Notes: a model not told the origin generated them from the letters alone. A DNA stretch of 64,000 bases from an uncultured Oscillospiraceae bacterium (GCA_934589525.1 CAKTOB010000006.1:39403-103402), one strand, 5' to 3'. Shown: positions 17,214-26,017, counted from the stretch's first letter. Program-made: numbers and translations.

Positions 17214-18719
17214 ATGGCCTATTACTATCCCGAACCCAGCCACACCTTTAGCGAGTACCTGCTGGTGCCCGGCTATACGTCCGAGGAGTGCATCCCGGAC
17301 CGGGTGAGCCTGCGGACCCCCCTGGTAAAATACCGGAAGGGCCAGGAGGAGCCGGCGATCTCCCTGAATATCCCTCTGACCTCTGCGGTCATGCAGTCCG
17401 TGTCCAATGACACCCTGGCCATTGCCCTGGCCAAGGAGGGCGGCATCAGCTTCATTTACGGCTCCCAGTCCATTGAGAGCCAGGCGGCTATGGTTGCCAA
17501 GGTGAAGCACCACAAGGCGGGCTTTGTGACCTCCGCTTCCAACCTGACCCCGGAAAACACCCTGGCAGACGTGCTGGCCCTGAAGGCCCAAAACGGCTTC
17601 TCCACCGTGGCCATCACCCACGACGGCACCGCCAACGGAAAACTGCTGGGCATCGTGTCCAGCCGGGACTACCGGGTCAGCCGCATGGAGCCCACGGACA
17701 AGGTGGCCTCTTTCATGACCCCCCGGGAAAAGCTGGTGACGGCTCCCGCGGAGACCACCCTGAAGGAAGCCAACGACATCATCTGGGAAAACAAGCTCAA
17801 CAGCCTGCCCATTGTGGACGAAAACGACCATCTGCTGTATTTCGTCTTCCGGAAGGACTATGCCTCCCATAAGGCCAACCCCCTGGAGCTGTTGGATAAC
17901 CAGAAGCGGTACTTAGTAGGCGCGGGCATCAACACCCGGGACTATGAGACCCGGATCCCCGCCCTGCTGGAGGCCGGTGTGGACGTGCTGGTCATTGACT
18001 CCTCCGAGGGCTACACCTGCTGGCAGAAGAAGACCATCGAGTGGGTGCGCAAGACCTACGGCGACACCGTGAAAATCGGTGCCGGCAACGTGGTAGACCG
18101 GGACGGCTTCCGGTTCCTGGCCGAGGCCGGTGCGGACTTCGTGAAGGTGGGCATCGGCGGCGGCTCCATTTGTATCACGAGAGAGACCAAGGGCATCGGC
18201 CGGGGCCAGGCCACGGCCCTGATTGAAGTGGCCGCAGCCAGAGACCAGTACTTCCAGGAGACCGGCGTGTATGTGCCCATCTGCTCCGACGGCGGCATTG
18301 TCCACGATTACCACATGACCCTGGCGCTGGCCATGGGCGCAGACTTCCTGATGCTGGGCCGGTACTTTGCCCGCTTCGACGAAGGCCCCACCCCCAAGGT
18401 CATGGTCAACGGCGCCTATATGAAGGAATACTGGGGCGAGGGCTCCAACCGGGCCCGGAACTGGCAGCGCTACGACCTGGGCGGCGCCACCAAGCTGAGC
18501 TTTGAAGAGGGCGTGGACTCCTACGTCACCTACGCCGGCCCCCTCCACGACAACGTGGAAGCATCCCTGTATAAGGTCCGCTCCACCATGTGCAACGTGG
18601 GCGTCATCAACATCCCGGACCTGCAGCGGGACGCCAAGCTGACCCTGGTATCCTCCGTCTCCATCGTAGAAGGCGGCTACCACGACGTGACCCTGCGGTC
18701 TTCCAGCCAGGCGAAGTAA
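17214..18719 (+). CDS. guaB: IMP dehydrogenase, Tritrichomonas-like type
   Basis: Oxidises IMP to XMP with NAD in guanine nucleotide synthesis. 501 residues: a (beta/alpha)8 barrel with an inserted CBS pair (about 105-225). The catalytic cysteine is Cys320 in [20 protein letters not shown], where ordinary bacterial enzymes have GPGSICTTR. The substrate loop is [12 protein letters not shown], and the mobile flap has [12 protein letters not shown] with the Arg420-Tyr421 pair. These motifs and the N-terminus ([11 protein letters not shown]) closely match the Tritrichomonas foetus enzyme as I know it. GAGGAGGAACG precedes the ATG. Confidence 0.93.
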   Translation: MAYYYPEPSHTFSEYLLVPGYTSEECIPDRVSLRTPLVKYRKGQEEPAISLNIPLTSAVMQSVSNDTLAIALAKEGGISFIYGSQSIESQAAMVAKVKHHKAGFVTSASNLTPENTLADVLALKAQNGFSTVAITHDGTANGKLLGIVSSRDYRVSRMEPTDKVASFMTPREKLVTAPAETTLKEANDIIWENKLNSLPIVDENDHLLYFVFRKDYASHKANPLELLDNQKRYLVGAGINTRDYETRIPALLEAGVDVLVIDSSEGYTCWQKKTIEWVRKTYGDTVKIGAGNVVDRDGFRFLAEAGADFVKVGIGGGSICITRETKGIGRGQATALIEVAAARDQYFQETGVYVPICSDGGIVHDYHMTLALAMGADFLMLGRYFARFDEGPTPKVMVNGAYMKEYWGEGSNRARNWQRYDLGGATKLSFEEGVDSYVTYAGPLHDNVEASLYKVRSTMCNVGVINIPDLQRDAKLTLVSSVSIVEGGYHDVTLRSSSQAK

Positions 18720-18769
18720 AAAACCAACAGATATTCCGGGGCAAACGATTTTAGCGTCCGAGGGGCAAA

Positions 18770-19345
18770 AATTTCTATCCTGACGAGGCGGAAATCGGCA
18801 AGAAAATAAGAAGAAAAAAGAAGACTTTGCAGCAATGCAAAGTCTTCTTTTATTGCAAAATTTTAAAATTAAAAGGAGAAACGACAAAGAAAAATAAACG
18901 TTAAAAGTTAGAAAATACTCGTTTAACTTTAAAGAGAAAGAGAAGGAAATAAGAAGAGAAAAAAGGATATTCCCCACTAATTTCCACATTATTTCTATTC
19001 TATTTCACTGTATTTCCAAATTTATATCAACAATTTTCTGATTAATTCCATTCAATTTCCACTATTATCTCAGATTATTTCAATATTTTCCTAATTACTC
19101 CCAATAAAAACCAAAAAGAAGAGAAAAAGAGAAATAAGAAGAAAAAAAGAAGAAGCCACATTTATTCCGTGAGTACGATTCAGAAACTAAAAATGTGAAA
19201 AAGAGTGGAAAAGAGAAGAAAGAAAAAGAGAAGAAAAAGTTTGAATTTACACTACAATTTTTAAGTGGAAAGATGAAGAGAAAAAAGGGAAAAAGAAGAA
19301 AAACGAGGATAAATGATTTTGCCCTTTTGACGATAATTTGAGTTG
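18770..19345. other. AT-rich island with alternating purine and pyrimidine blocks
   Basis: A stretch of about 570 bp, far richer in A and T than the rest. On the plus strand 18800-18960 is nearly all A/G (repeated AAGAAGA/AGAGAAA), 18965-19103 is pyrimidine-rich with recurring ATTTCC/TTTC words, and 19104-19310 is A/G-rich again. No credible reading frame with a ribosome site was found. The guaB terminator lies at its left end. Its nature is unknown: it may be noncoding RNA, a DNA structural element or foreign DNA. Confidence 0.6.
18817..18856 (+). terminator. guaB terminator
   Basis: Perfect 15-bp stem AAAGAAGACTTTGCA with loop GCAA and its complement (18817-18831 and 18836-18850), then T-rich TTTTATT. 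Confidence 0.9.
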
Positions 19346-19367
19346 CTCTCCGACAACAGAAACATAG

Positions 19368-19394
19368 AAGGGCAGCCCTTTTGGGGCTGCCCTT
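19368..19394 (-). terminator. Terminator after the AlbA_2 gene
   Basis: Stem AAGGGCAGCCC/GGGCTGCCCTT with a 5-nt loop (19368-19378, 19384-19394), 8 bp after the stop codon on the minus strand. Confidence 0.85.
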
Positions 19395-19401
19395 GCTGTT
19401 A

Positions 19402-20772
19402 TCATCGAAATTTCCAATACCCTTTTCGGTCAGAACCGATGCGTTCCAATATGTAATTCTCTTGAAGCTTTTTCAGACGCAGAGAAACCGTTTTTCGACT
19501 GACAGACAACTTTTGCGCAAGCACTGTTGTGGTATAAGCAGGATCTTCCTCCAAAAGATCCAGTATACCGGATGATATGCCATCCAGCGGTTCTGTAACA
19601 GGATCTGTAACCTGATCTGTAACCTGATCTGTAACATTCCCCCTATTTTTGAAAGCGTGAATGATCCGCTCTGCCGGTGCGGTAAACTGGATCATGATGT
19701 CTCCCGGATTTACGGTGTAAACCGGTTGAGGAACGCCATCGTTCCGACAGGCGGCGCAGATTTTTTCAACGCCCCGACCCCAGCTTTCAATGAAACCGGC
19801 AAGATAAAACACATGGGCAATATTCGGATTATAGGGGCTGGACGCATGTTTGTGCATGAGATTATCCAGCGTCCAGTTTTCCGGGAGACAGCCGCAGTTT
19901 GCAATGAACAGCTTATCTTCATATACGCTGATCTGGATCGGAATACCGGATTGATATTGTTTGTGGCACAGCGCATTGAGAAGAGCCTCCCGAAGGGCTT
20001 CTTCCGGGACAAAGTAGCGTTCCATTCGCTGCATTCCCTGGTAGGTGATTTTCGCCCGCATGTATTTTAGATAAACAAGCTCTACGATTTTATCAATTTG
20101 CTCCAGTATAGAGCCGTGTATCTCATCCTGATAAAGCAAATCGGCATCTGTTTCAAAGTAACCAATTTTGACGTAAGCACCCAACTGCCACCGTTCCGGG
20201 TCTTTACTGAATAGCAGCATGGCCCCGTTTGTCAGATACCCTCCATTTAGCAAATGAAGCTTTTCTAAAAGGGCTTCTTTCGGTTCATCCAGAACACTTT
20301 GATCAATTCGTCCTTTCTTTGCGGCCCATTGCCGAAAACGGTCAACAATGCCGTCATCTACGTCAGACATAGAAAAAGCGGGGAGAGGAAGATTATCCCA
20401 AGTGGCACCGCGTTTGCGCAGCAGGAAGGCTTCCAGTGCCGGACCAGTCAGAATTTGCCGGGTGCTTCCGCTGCGATAATAATAAACACCCTTGCAGGAA
20501 ATTCCAATGGGGTAGGCGGGGACGTCAATTTCGATATATTCTTTGCAATCTTTTTCAAGCAAATTCACGCCGACAATAATCCCCATACTGTCTCGAATTT
20601 TGTTTGGGATGTCCTCCAATAACTTTTTGGCGTTCGGCAAACCAATTACAGAACCCTGGTCATCGCAGCCGATAAAAATCTTACCGCCTTGTGCATTGGC
20701 ATAGCCGCAGATCCATTCCAGGTATTCGTCCTTCCACTTGCTTTTCCATTCGGTATTCTGGCATTCGGGCAT
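19402..20772 (-). CDS. AlbA_2 (Schlafen-type) and GHKL-like ATPase-domain regulator
   Basis: 456 residues from the ATG at 20772, which has AGGAGGA seven bases upstream; a longer frame to 20910 lacks this. The N-terminal AlbA_2 domain (about 5-115) has ICGYANAQGGKIFIGCDDQG. The middle matches the ATPase-like C-terminal part of RecG-like regulators: EALREALLNALCHKQY, then GFIESWGRGVEKI. A linker with the repeated VTDQVTDQVTDPVTEP follows, then a C-terminal winged helix (TVLAQKLSVSRKTVSLRLKKLQE). Family members are mostly uncharacterised DNA- or RNA-linked regulators. Single gene, own terminator, with an operator-like palindrome in its promoter. Confidence 0.85.
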   Translation of the reverse strand: MPECQNTEWKSKWKDEYLEWICGYANAQGGKIFIGCDDQGSVIGLPNAKKLLEDIPNKIRDSMGIIVGVNLLEKDCKEYIEIDVPAYPIGISCKGVYYYRSGSTRQILTGPALEAFLLRKRGATWDNLPLPAFSMSDVDDGIVDRFRQWAAKKGRIDQSVLDEPKEALLEKLHLLNGGYLTNGAMLLFSKDPERWQLGAYVKIGYFETDADLLYQDEIHGSILEQIDKIVELVYLKYMRAKITYQGMQRMERYFVPEEALREALLNALCHKQYQSGIPIQISVYEDKLFIANCGCLPENWTLDNLMHKHASSPYNPNIAHVFYLAGFIESWGRGVEKICAACRNDGVPQPVYTVNPGDIMIQFTAPAERIIHAFKNRGNVTDQVTDQVTDPVTEPLDGISSGILDLLEEDPAYTTTVLAQKLSVSRKTVSLRLKKLQENYILERIGSDRKGYWKFR

Positions 20773-20821
20773 AACCGTCCTCCTCCTGACATTTTCATGA
20801 TGCTGTGCTCTCACATATTTA

Positions 20822-20850
20822 ATATTATCAACGAACGATCCGTTCGTCAA
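20822..20850 (-). promoter_or_regulatory. Promoter of the AlbA_2 gene with palindromic operator in the spacer
   Basis: Minus strand TTGACG (20845-20850), 17-bp spacer, TAATAT (20822-20827). The spacer and -35 hold the palindrome ACGAACG-ATC-CGTTCGT (20831-20847), of the kind bound by TetR-like repressors. No such repressor gene is adjacent; the gene's own winged helix is another candidate. Confidence 0.65.
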
Positions 20851-20951
20851 GAGAATCGAAGGTACGTTTATCCGGTCTTCCGGCGGATTTCTCTTTACAT
20901 TCCGCACCAATTCCTGTATGATAGGGAAAAAATGCGGAGGAGGAAAGGCCT

Positions 20952-21326
20952 GTGTTTGATGATCCCAGGAAGGAATTGGAGCGGCTGCAGCGGGAGCTGT
21001 TGGCGGCGGAGCAGGATGGGGGAGCAGAAGAGGAAAGGCCGGAGGAGCCGGAAGACTTGGAGGATCTGGACCTGGACGGGGTGCTGGAGGGCGTGGACTG
21101 GGACGGGGAGGACCGGGAGCCCCTGTCCAAAAGCTATACCCGGGAAGACGAGGACGAGGATGTCAAACTCTGGAACCCCGGGGCGGAAATCGAAGAGGCC
21201 ATGCGGCAGGGGGAAGAACCCCCTAAACGGGGGAAAAAGTCCTATATCGGCCTGAAATTTGCCATTGCCCTGGAACTTTTGGCCATTGCGGGGCTGTTCT
21301 GGTGGTGGTATCTATGGATCAGATAA
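20952..21326 (+). CDS. Acidic single-span membrane protein, unknown function
   Basis: 124 residues with a GTG start preceded by GGAGGAGGAAAGG. Very acidic middle (EEERPEEPEDLEDLDLDG, residues about 26-43), basic KRGKK just before a C-terminal hydrophobic helix IGLKFAIALELLAIAGLFWW, then a short end. This fits a tail-anchored protein with the acidic part in the cytoplasm. It overlaps gluQ by 13 bp, so the two are co-translated. No family recognised. Confidence 0.7.
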   Translation: MFDDPRKELERLQRELLAAEQDGGAEEERPEEPEDLEDLDLDGVLEGVDWDGEDREPLSKSYTREDEDEDVKLWNPGAEIEEAMRQGEEPPKRGKKSYIGLKFAIALELLAIAGLFWWWYLWIR

Positions 21327-22231
21327 CACCCGTGGGACGCTTTGCCCCCACCCCTTCGGGCCGGATGCACTTGGGAAACGTGTTTTCGGCGCTGATGGCC
21401 TGGCTGTCCGTCAAATCCCGGGGTGGGGAAATGGTGCTGCGGATGGAGGACCTGGACACCCAGCGAACAAGCGGGGAATACGGGGAAATTCTGCGGCAGG
21501 ACCTTCAATGGCTGGGCCTGCTGTGGGACCGGGAGACGGCGCCCCAGAGTCAACGAAGCGCCGTGTATGACCGGTATTTTGACCGGCTATTGGAAGAGAA
21601 CCTGCTCTACCCCTGCTACTGCACCCGGAGCCAGCTCCACAGCGTCAATGCCCCCCATTTAAGCGACGGCACCTACGTCTACCCCGGTACCTGCCGGAAC
21701 CTGACAAAGGAGCAGCAGGCGGCGTTTGGAAGAAACCCCGCCTGGCGTGTCCGGGTGCCGGACCGGCTCTGGAGCCTGGAGGACAAGATCCAGGGCCATT
21801 ATGAAAGCAATCTATCCCGGGACTGCGGAGACATGGTGGTCCGCCGGGCCGACGGGGTCTACGTCTACCAATTGGCCGTCACCGTGGATGACGGCGAGGC
21901 CGGTGTCACGGAGGTGGTCCGGGGCTCGGACCTTTTGAGCTCCGCCCCCCGGCAGATGTACCTGCAAGAGCTCTTCGGCTTCTCGCACCCCACCTACGCC
22001 CACGTTCCCATGCTGCTATCCCCGGATGGCCGCCGCCTGAGCAAACGGGACCGGGATATGGACATGGGGGCCATCCGCCAGAACATGTCCCCGGAAACCC
22101 TCTTAGGCGCCCTGGCCTACACCGCCGGTCTGCTGCCCAAGAGCGCCCCCATCTCCGCCAAAGAACTGGCGGAGACCTTTTCCTGGGAGAAGGTCAAAAA
22201 GGGGGACATCAGGATGGAGAAGGGGCTTTAA
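21314..22231 (+). CDS. gluQ: Glutamyl-Q tRNA(Asp) synthetase
   Basis: A class I synthetase catalytic core without anticodon-binding domain; it attaches glutamate to the queuosine base of tRNA-Asp. 305 residues from MDQITPVGRFAPTPSGR. The HIGH-like motif is PTPSGRMHLGN, the zinc site is CYC...YPGTC (about 95-121), and the KMSKS-like motif is RRLSKRD. The short length, about half of a GltX, separates it from glutamyl-tRNA synthetase. An ATG 12 bp upstream is possible but adds only four residues. The far C-terminus abuts a GACAATTG repeat array. Confidence 0.9.
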   Translation: MDQITPVGRFAPTPSGRMHLGNVFSALMAWLSVKSRGGEMVLRMEDLDTQRTSGEYGEILRQDLQWLGLLWDRETAPQSQRSAVYDRYFDRLLEENLLYPCYCTRSQLHSVNAPHLSDGTYVYPGTCRNLTKEQQAAFGRNPAWRVRVPDRLWSLEDKIQGHYESNLSRDCGDMVVRRADGVYVYQLAVTVDDGEAGVTEVVRGSDLLSSAPRQMYLQELFGFSHPTYAHVPMLLSPDGRRLSKRDRDMDMGAIRQNMSPETLLGALAYTAGLLPKSAPISAKELAETFSWEKVKKGDIRMEKGL

Positions 22232-23195
22232 ATTGACAATTGACAATGGACAATTGACAATTATCGGGGCGACCCACGTTGTTCATTTGCAACAGGCCGC
22301 AGCCCTTGGCTCTCCCTTTGGGAGAGCTGTCACCGCAGGTGACTGAGAGGGCCGCAGAGTAGCGTGAAACACTATAAAAACAGTTGGCAAATTCGTAGAA
22401 ACGCAACCACAATATAGCGTCCTTTAGAACGCCTCGGTTGAAAAAATCTACCAATCAGCGAAACCGTAGGGAACGGCCTGTGTGCCGTTCCGGGAACTTT
22501 CCGATTATAAAAACGTCAGATTTAAGCGCTGTACCCCACGACACGGTACAAAAGCTTCCCCTGTGGGGAAGCTGGCTCGCCCTTGGGCGAGACTGATGAG
22601 GCTCCCGCGGGACAGCGTCAAATATTGCAGGAACAATAGGCGAATCCGTAGGAACGTGCCCCATTTGTCATTCCGACCGCAGCGAAGCGGAGTGGAGGAA
22701 TCCACCACGTTGGTGAAAGGACCAACACAAGATAAAACTTGCTGCTTGGGAAGATTCCTCGACTCGCATTCGCTCGCTCGGAATGACATTATCAGGGGAC
22801 GTTGTACCTTGTGTCATTCCGACCGTAGCGTCAGCGGAGTGGAGGAATCCACTCAAGTTGCAGAAATAACCGACGCAAGGTAAAATCTGCAACTTGGGAA
22901 GATCCCTCCACTCCATTGCATTTCGGTCGGGATGACATGTCGGTGGGTGGTTCCGCTAGTTTTCACAGGTTGTAATTGCTACGTTGTCATGGCGATGAAT
23001 CATCGCCGTTGCATTGGGTGTACCGTGTATTGGGTGGTACCATTCACCCACACGGGTTCTATTCGGGGCGCTCCCGGAACGGCACATAGGCCGTTCCCTA
23101 CGGTTTCGCTGACGGGTGGAATCATTGACCGACGTATTCCAAAAATGGAAACGTTGGTCACACAGAAAATTGTCAATTGTCCATTGTCAATTTTC
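22232..23195. repeat. Intergenic mosaic bracketed by inverted CAATTGTC arrays (mosaic 6)
   Basis: Left bracket GACAATTG array 22233-22262, right bracket CAATTGTC array 23170-23192. Between are the CTCTCCC/GTCACC element (22303-22352), GGAACGGC-N6-GCCGTTCC (22471-22496 and 23077-23102), a GGGGAAGC/GGCTCGCCC element (22550-22610), two foldback elements of the TGTCATTCCGA type (about 22664-22790 and 22815-22938), and GGCGATGAATCATCGCC (22992-23008). No gene is seen. Confidence 0.82.
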
Positions 23196-23225
23196 GGTGG
23201 CCTCGTCTGAATCGCAACGGCCGTT

Positions 23226-24557
23226 CTATGCCAGGCTGACCATCCAGGTTTTCTTTTTGAAGACCGCCATGGATACCGCCAGTCTGAAAAGCTCTTCGCC
23301 GGTCAGCAGGGCGTAGACCCCGACGATGCCCCAATGGAGGACGTAGGCGGCAAACAGGCACAGGGGGATGCCTACCAGCCAGGTGCCCAGGATGTCGATG
23401 GTCATGATGAGCCTGGTGTTGCCCCCGCTGCGGAGGATGCCGCCGCCTAAAATCATGTTCTGGACCTTGACGGGGGCATAGAGGGCGAAGACCGTCAGCA
23501 GCGTTTTGCCCAATTGCTGTACGGCCGGCTCTACCCGGTAGAGGCCTGTGTAGGCACCGGAAAGGGCAATTAGCCCGGCGGATACCGCTGCGGCCCCCAA
23601 TAGGCCTGACAGCAGGATTTTCTTGGATTCCCTGTAGGCTCTTTCGTAGTCCTTCTGCCCCAGCCGCTTCCCGATCAGCACCCCCGCCGCGGCGGACAGG
23701 CCGCTGAGGGCCCCCACCATAAGGCCCTGGACCGGGCAGGTCAGGGTGTAGGCCGCCAGGCTTCCGCTTCCCAAGTGGCCGTAGACCGCGGACTCCACAT
23801 TCTGGCCCAGGCTCCACAAAAACTCGCTGACCAGAATGGGCAGGATCATCAGGATGTACCCTCTGTGGGTCAGCTTTTCAAAGCGCAGGCTCCAGATGGG
23901 CTTTTGGCCTTCCTTTTTTTCCAGCAGCACAAAGCCCAGCAGGATGAAGAGAAAATTCACGATTTGGGAGGCCAGGGTGGCCAGGGCCGCCCCCCGGATG
24001 CCCATTTTTGGCAGGCCCAGCTTGCCGAAAATCAGCAGATAGTTGAGCCCCGTGTTCACCGCCACGGCCCCCAGGCTGGCGGCGAAGGGGACGGTGGCCT
24101 GCTCCTTGCAGCGCATCCAGGAAGAGAGCAGACTGCTGAGGGCCATGGGCACATAGGATAGTCCGATCAGCCGGAAATACCGGGCACCACTGTGAATGAT
24201 CTCTAAATCCCGGGTATAAAGCCCCAGAATCCCCTCCGGGAAGCACACCGCCGCCACCAGAAACAGGCCCGACAGCACCACCCCCCAAACAAGGCTCACA
24301 TCCAGGCTGCGCCAGGCCTCTTTTTGTTCTCCCGCCCCCAGGTACTGGGCAATGAGAATGCCGGCCACGGTGCTGACCGCCCCCAGCATCACGGAGAAGA
24401 TCAGGGAAAAATTGCCGCAGAGCCCCACGGCGGCGATGCCTGTCTCCCCCAGCTGACCGATCATTACCTGGTCAATCATGGAAAAGGAGGATTGCAGCAT
24501 ACTTTGCAGGGTCACGGGCAGGGCGATTTTGCATAAGGATCTCATAAAATCGGACAT
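23226..24557 (-). CDS. MATE family multidrug/cation antiporter
   Basis: 443 residues with 12 hydrophobic segments in two similar halves. It starts MSDFMRSLCKIALPVTLQSMLQSSFSMIDQVMIGQLGETGIAAVG, the conserved MATE N-terminus (shown to residue 45 in parts: PVTLQSML, IDQVMIGQLG). The second half repeats the pattern (YILMILPILVSEFLWSLGQN). It exports cationic compounds using Na+ or H+. The start overlaps the end of the LacI-type regulator gene by 16 bp, so the two form one operon and the regulator probably controls it. Substrate unknown. Confidence 0.9.
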   Translation of the reverse strand: MSDFMRSLCKIALPVTLQSMLQSSFSMIDQVMIGQLGETGIAAVGLCGNFSLIFSVMLGAVSTVAGILIAQYLGAGEQKEAWRSLDVSLVWGVVLSGLFLVAAVCFPEGILGLYTRDLEIIHSGARYFRLIGLSYVPMALSSLLSSWMRCKEQATVPFAASLGAVAVNTGLNYLLIFGKLGLPKMGIRGAALATLASQIVNFLFILLGFVLLEKKEGQKPIWSLRFEKLTHRGYILMILPILVSEFLWSLGQNVESAVYGHLGSGSLAAYTLTCPVQGLMVGALSGLSAAAGVLIGKRLGQKDYERAYRESKKILLSGLLGAAAVSAGLIALSGAYTGLYRVEPAVQQLGKTLLTVFALYAPVKVQNMILGGGILRSGGNTRLIMTIDILGTWLVGIPLCLFAAYVLHWGIVGVYALLTGEELFRLAVSMAVFKKKTWMVSLA

Positions 24558-25573
24558 GATACGCTCCTCGTACTTTCTCTTATCATCAGCTCCACCGGCA
24601 GGGTGATCCGGCCGGGGCAGGGGCGGCCCTGCTTCAGGGCCTCCAGGCAGTCGATGGCGGTCTTGGCCCGGAGACCGGGGTCTTGGTGGATGGTGGTCAG
24701 GGCCGGGTGGCTATTGCGGCTGGCCAAGGTGTCGTCAAAGCCCACAATTTGAATATCCTGGGGCACCCCCAGTCCCTTTTCCTGGAAAAAGGTCATGAAA
24801 TCCAGGGCATAGTAGTCAGAAACCCCGAAAACCGCCGTGATCTGCTGCTCCGCAAGCTCCTGGAACCGCCGCTCATAAAATTCTGTCCGCTGCTGCCGGG
24901 TGGCGGGGATCTGCCAGAACAGGGTCTCCCCCGGGGCAAAGGCCCGGCGGAAGCCCTCGATCCGCTCTTTGTCCATGCAGATCAGATTGTCCGCAATGCA
25001 CAAGGCCCTCCGGTGGCCAAGATTGCGCAAATAGGCCCCGGCCTGAAAGCCTCCGTCATCGTGGTCAATGACCAGATTCACCATGCCCCCTTGGGGTTCC
25101 TTTTCAAAATACCCGTCATAAGCCACAAAGGAAATGTGCATATGGCTGCGGAGGGTCTCATAATCCGTCTCGCAAAAACCCATTAAAATCAGCCCCTCCA
25201 TATTCCACATGGAGGCAAACACCGGGATCTCCCCAATATTTTCCGTGGTTTTCACCATGAGAAAATACCCCCGCCGGTTGACCTCCCGGCACAGGGCGTT
25301 CAGGGCCGACATGACAAAGCCGTCCTCCAGCACCCGGCCCTCATACTTGGGATGGTCGTGGACCACCACCCCTAAGATCCTGGAATCGTTTCTGGCCAGT
25401 AAGATCCCCGCCATATTGGGAATATATCCGGTCCGCTCCAGCTCCTGCTGGACCCGCCGCACTGTCTCCTCCGAAACCTTTCCGGTTTTCCCGTGGATCA
25501 CATTGGACACCGTGGCGGTGCTTAGCCCCAGGCTCTCCGCAATATCCGCGATCCGGACTCGGTCCTGCCCCAT
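24542..25573 (-). CDS. LacI family transcriptional regulator
   Basis: 343 residues. N-terminal helix-turn-helix RIADIAESLGLSTATVSNVIHGK (residues 7-29) with the hinge helix MAGILLARN (54-62). The periplasmic-binding-like domain follows, with TAVFGVSDYYALDFMTFF and IVGFDDTLASRNSHPALTTIHQ, the usual LacI C-terminal markers. The inducer is unknown. First gene of an operon with the MATE transporter. A palindrome GTTAAACGTGTAAC beside its promoter suggests autoregulation. Confidence 0.92.
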   Translation of the reverse strand: MGQDRVRIADIAESLGLSTATVSNVIHGKTGKVSEETVRRVQQELERTGYIPNMAGILLARNDSRILGVVVHDHPKYEGRVLEDGFVMSALNALCREVNRRGYFLMVKTTENIGEIPVFASMWNMEGLILMGFCETDYETLRSHMHISFVAYDGYFEKEPQGGMVNLVIDHDDGGFQAGAYLRNLGHRRALCIADNLICMDKERIEGFRRAFAPGETLFWQIPATRQQRTEFYERRFQELAEQQITAVFGVSDYYALDFMTFFQEKGLGVPQDIQIVGFDDTLASRNSHPALTTIHQDPGLRAKTAIDCLEALKQGRPCPGRITLPVELMIRESTRSVSCPIL

Positions 25574-25606
25574 GGTTCATTCGTCCTTTCCCCTTGATTC
25601 TATTTC

Positions 25607-25651
25607 ATAGTATCGCTCCAAAGAGGGATTTGCAATAGTTAAACGTGTAAC
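25607..25651 (-). promoter_or_regulatory. Promoter and LacI-type operator of the lacI-MATE operon
   Basis: Minus strand TTGCAA (25630-25635), 17-bp spacer, TACTAT (25607-25612). GTTAAACGTGTAAC (25638-25651), palindromic at six of seven pairs, lies just upstream of the -35. Confidence 0.65.
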
Positions 25652-25759
25652 CTGCTCCAAAATTACAGGGAGGATTTTGTGAATTTTATACACCGGCATA
25701 CTGGGCATCGACAAATGCGTGGAGATCCTTGCGCAGCTTTACAAAATCGATTGCAATGA

Positions 25760-25788
25760 AAAAAGCTTCCTGAACAGGGAAGCTTTTT
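25760..25788 (+). terminator. Bidirectional terminator-like hairpin
   Basis: Stem AAAAAGCTTCC/GGAAGCTTTTT with 7-nt loop. It follows a possible 26-codon frame (GTG 25679 to TGA 25759) that has GGAGG upstream but no clear promoter. Confidence 0.65.
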
Positions 25789-25793
25789 CCTTA

Positions 25794-25856
25794 CATATTG
25801 GTAGTTATACCATAACGATCACCGTGAAAAGCAGAAACCGCCACTCGGCAAAGTGA
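25794..25856 (+). pseudogene. Decayed copy of the small toxin-like ORF (copy 1)
   Basis: Reads HIGSYTITITVKSRNRHSAK before TGA, matching residues 8-27 of the small ORF at 26100. The ribosome site, start codon and sense promoter found in copy 2 are missing; the terminator hairpin at 25760-25788 stands in their place. The antisense promoter and RNA on the opposite strand are intact. Confidence 0.6.
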
Positions 25857-25917
25857 CGGTTTCTAAGATAATATAGAACCAGAACTGAGCCAACCGCTTA
25901 TCGGCAATGCTCTTTCT
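25825..25917 (-). ncRNA. Predicted antisense RNA of copy 1
   Basis: Promoter on the minus strand: TTAACT (25946-25951), 16-bp spacer, TATAAT (25924-25929). The RNA would begin near 25917 with AGAAAGAGCATTGCCGATAA and end at the hairpin AGAAACCG/CGGTTTCT (25833-25864), followed by a U run at 25827-25830. About 90 nt. Confidence 0.55.
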
Positions 25918-25988
25918 ATTAACATTATACCACGCCCCGCTTAAAAGTTAAAAGGTGGGCGTTTTTGCAAAATTTTCCTCGACTTGGT

Positions 25989-26017
25989 TTGACAAAGGCT
26001 GCCGTTGCTGGTAGAAT
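25989..26017 (+). promoter_or_regulatory. Promoter of the small toxin-like ORF
   Basis: TTGACA (25989-25994), 17-bp spacer, TAGAAT (26012-26017). The transcript would start near 26024 with a GGCCCC-ACCC-GGGGCC hairpin (26024-26039). Confidence 0.75.

Noticed and set aside
17913..18989. 358-codon minus-strand frame across guaB and the AT-rich island
   Set aside because: Mostly antisense to guaB; its start portion is low-complexity AT-rich sequence with no homology pattern.
22664..22938. Two adjacent copies of the 125-bp foldback as a possible insertion sequence
   Set aside because: No transposase frame within or beside them; the elements are too short to be autonomous.
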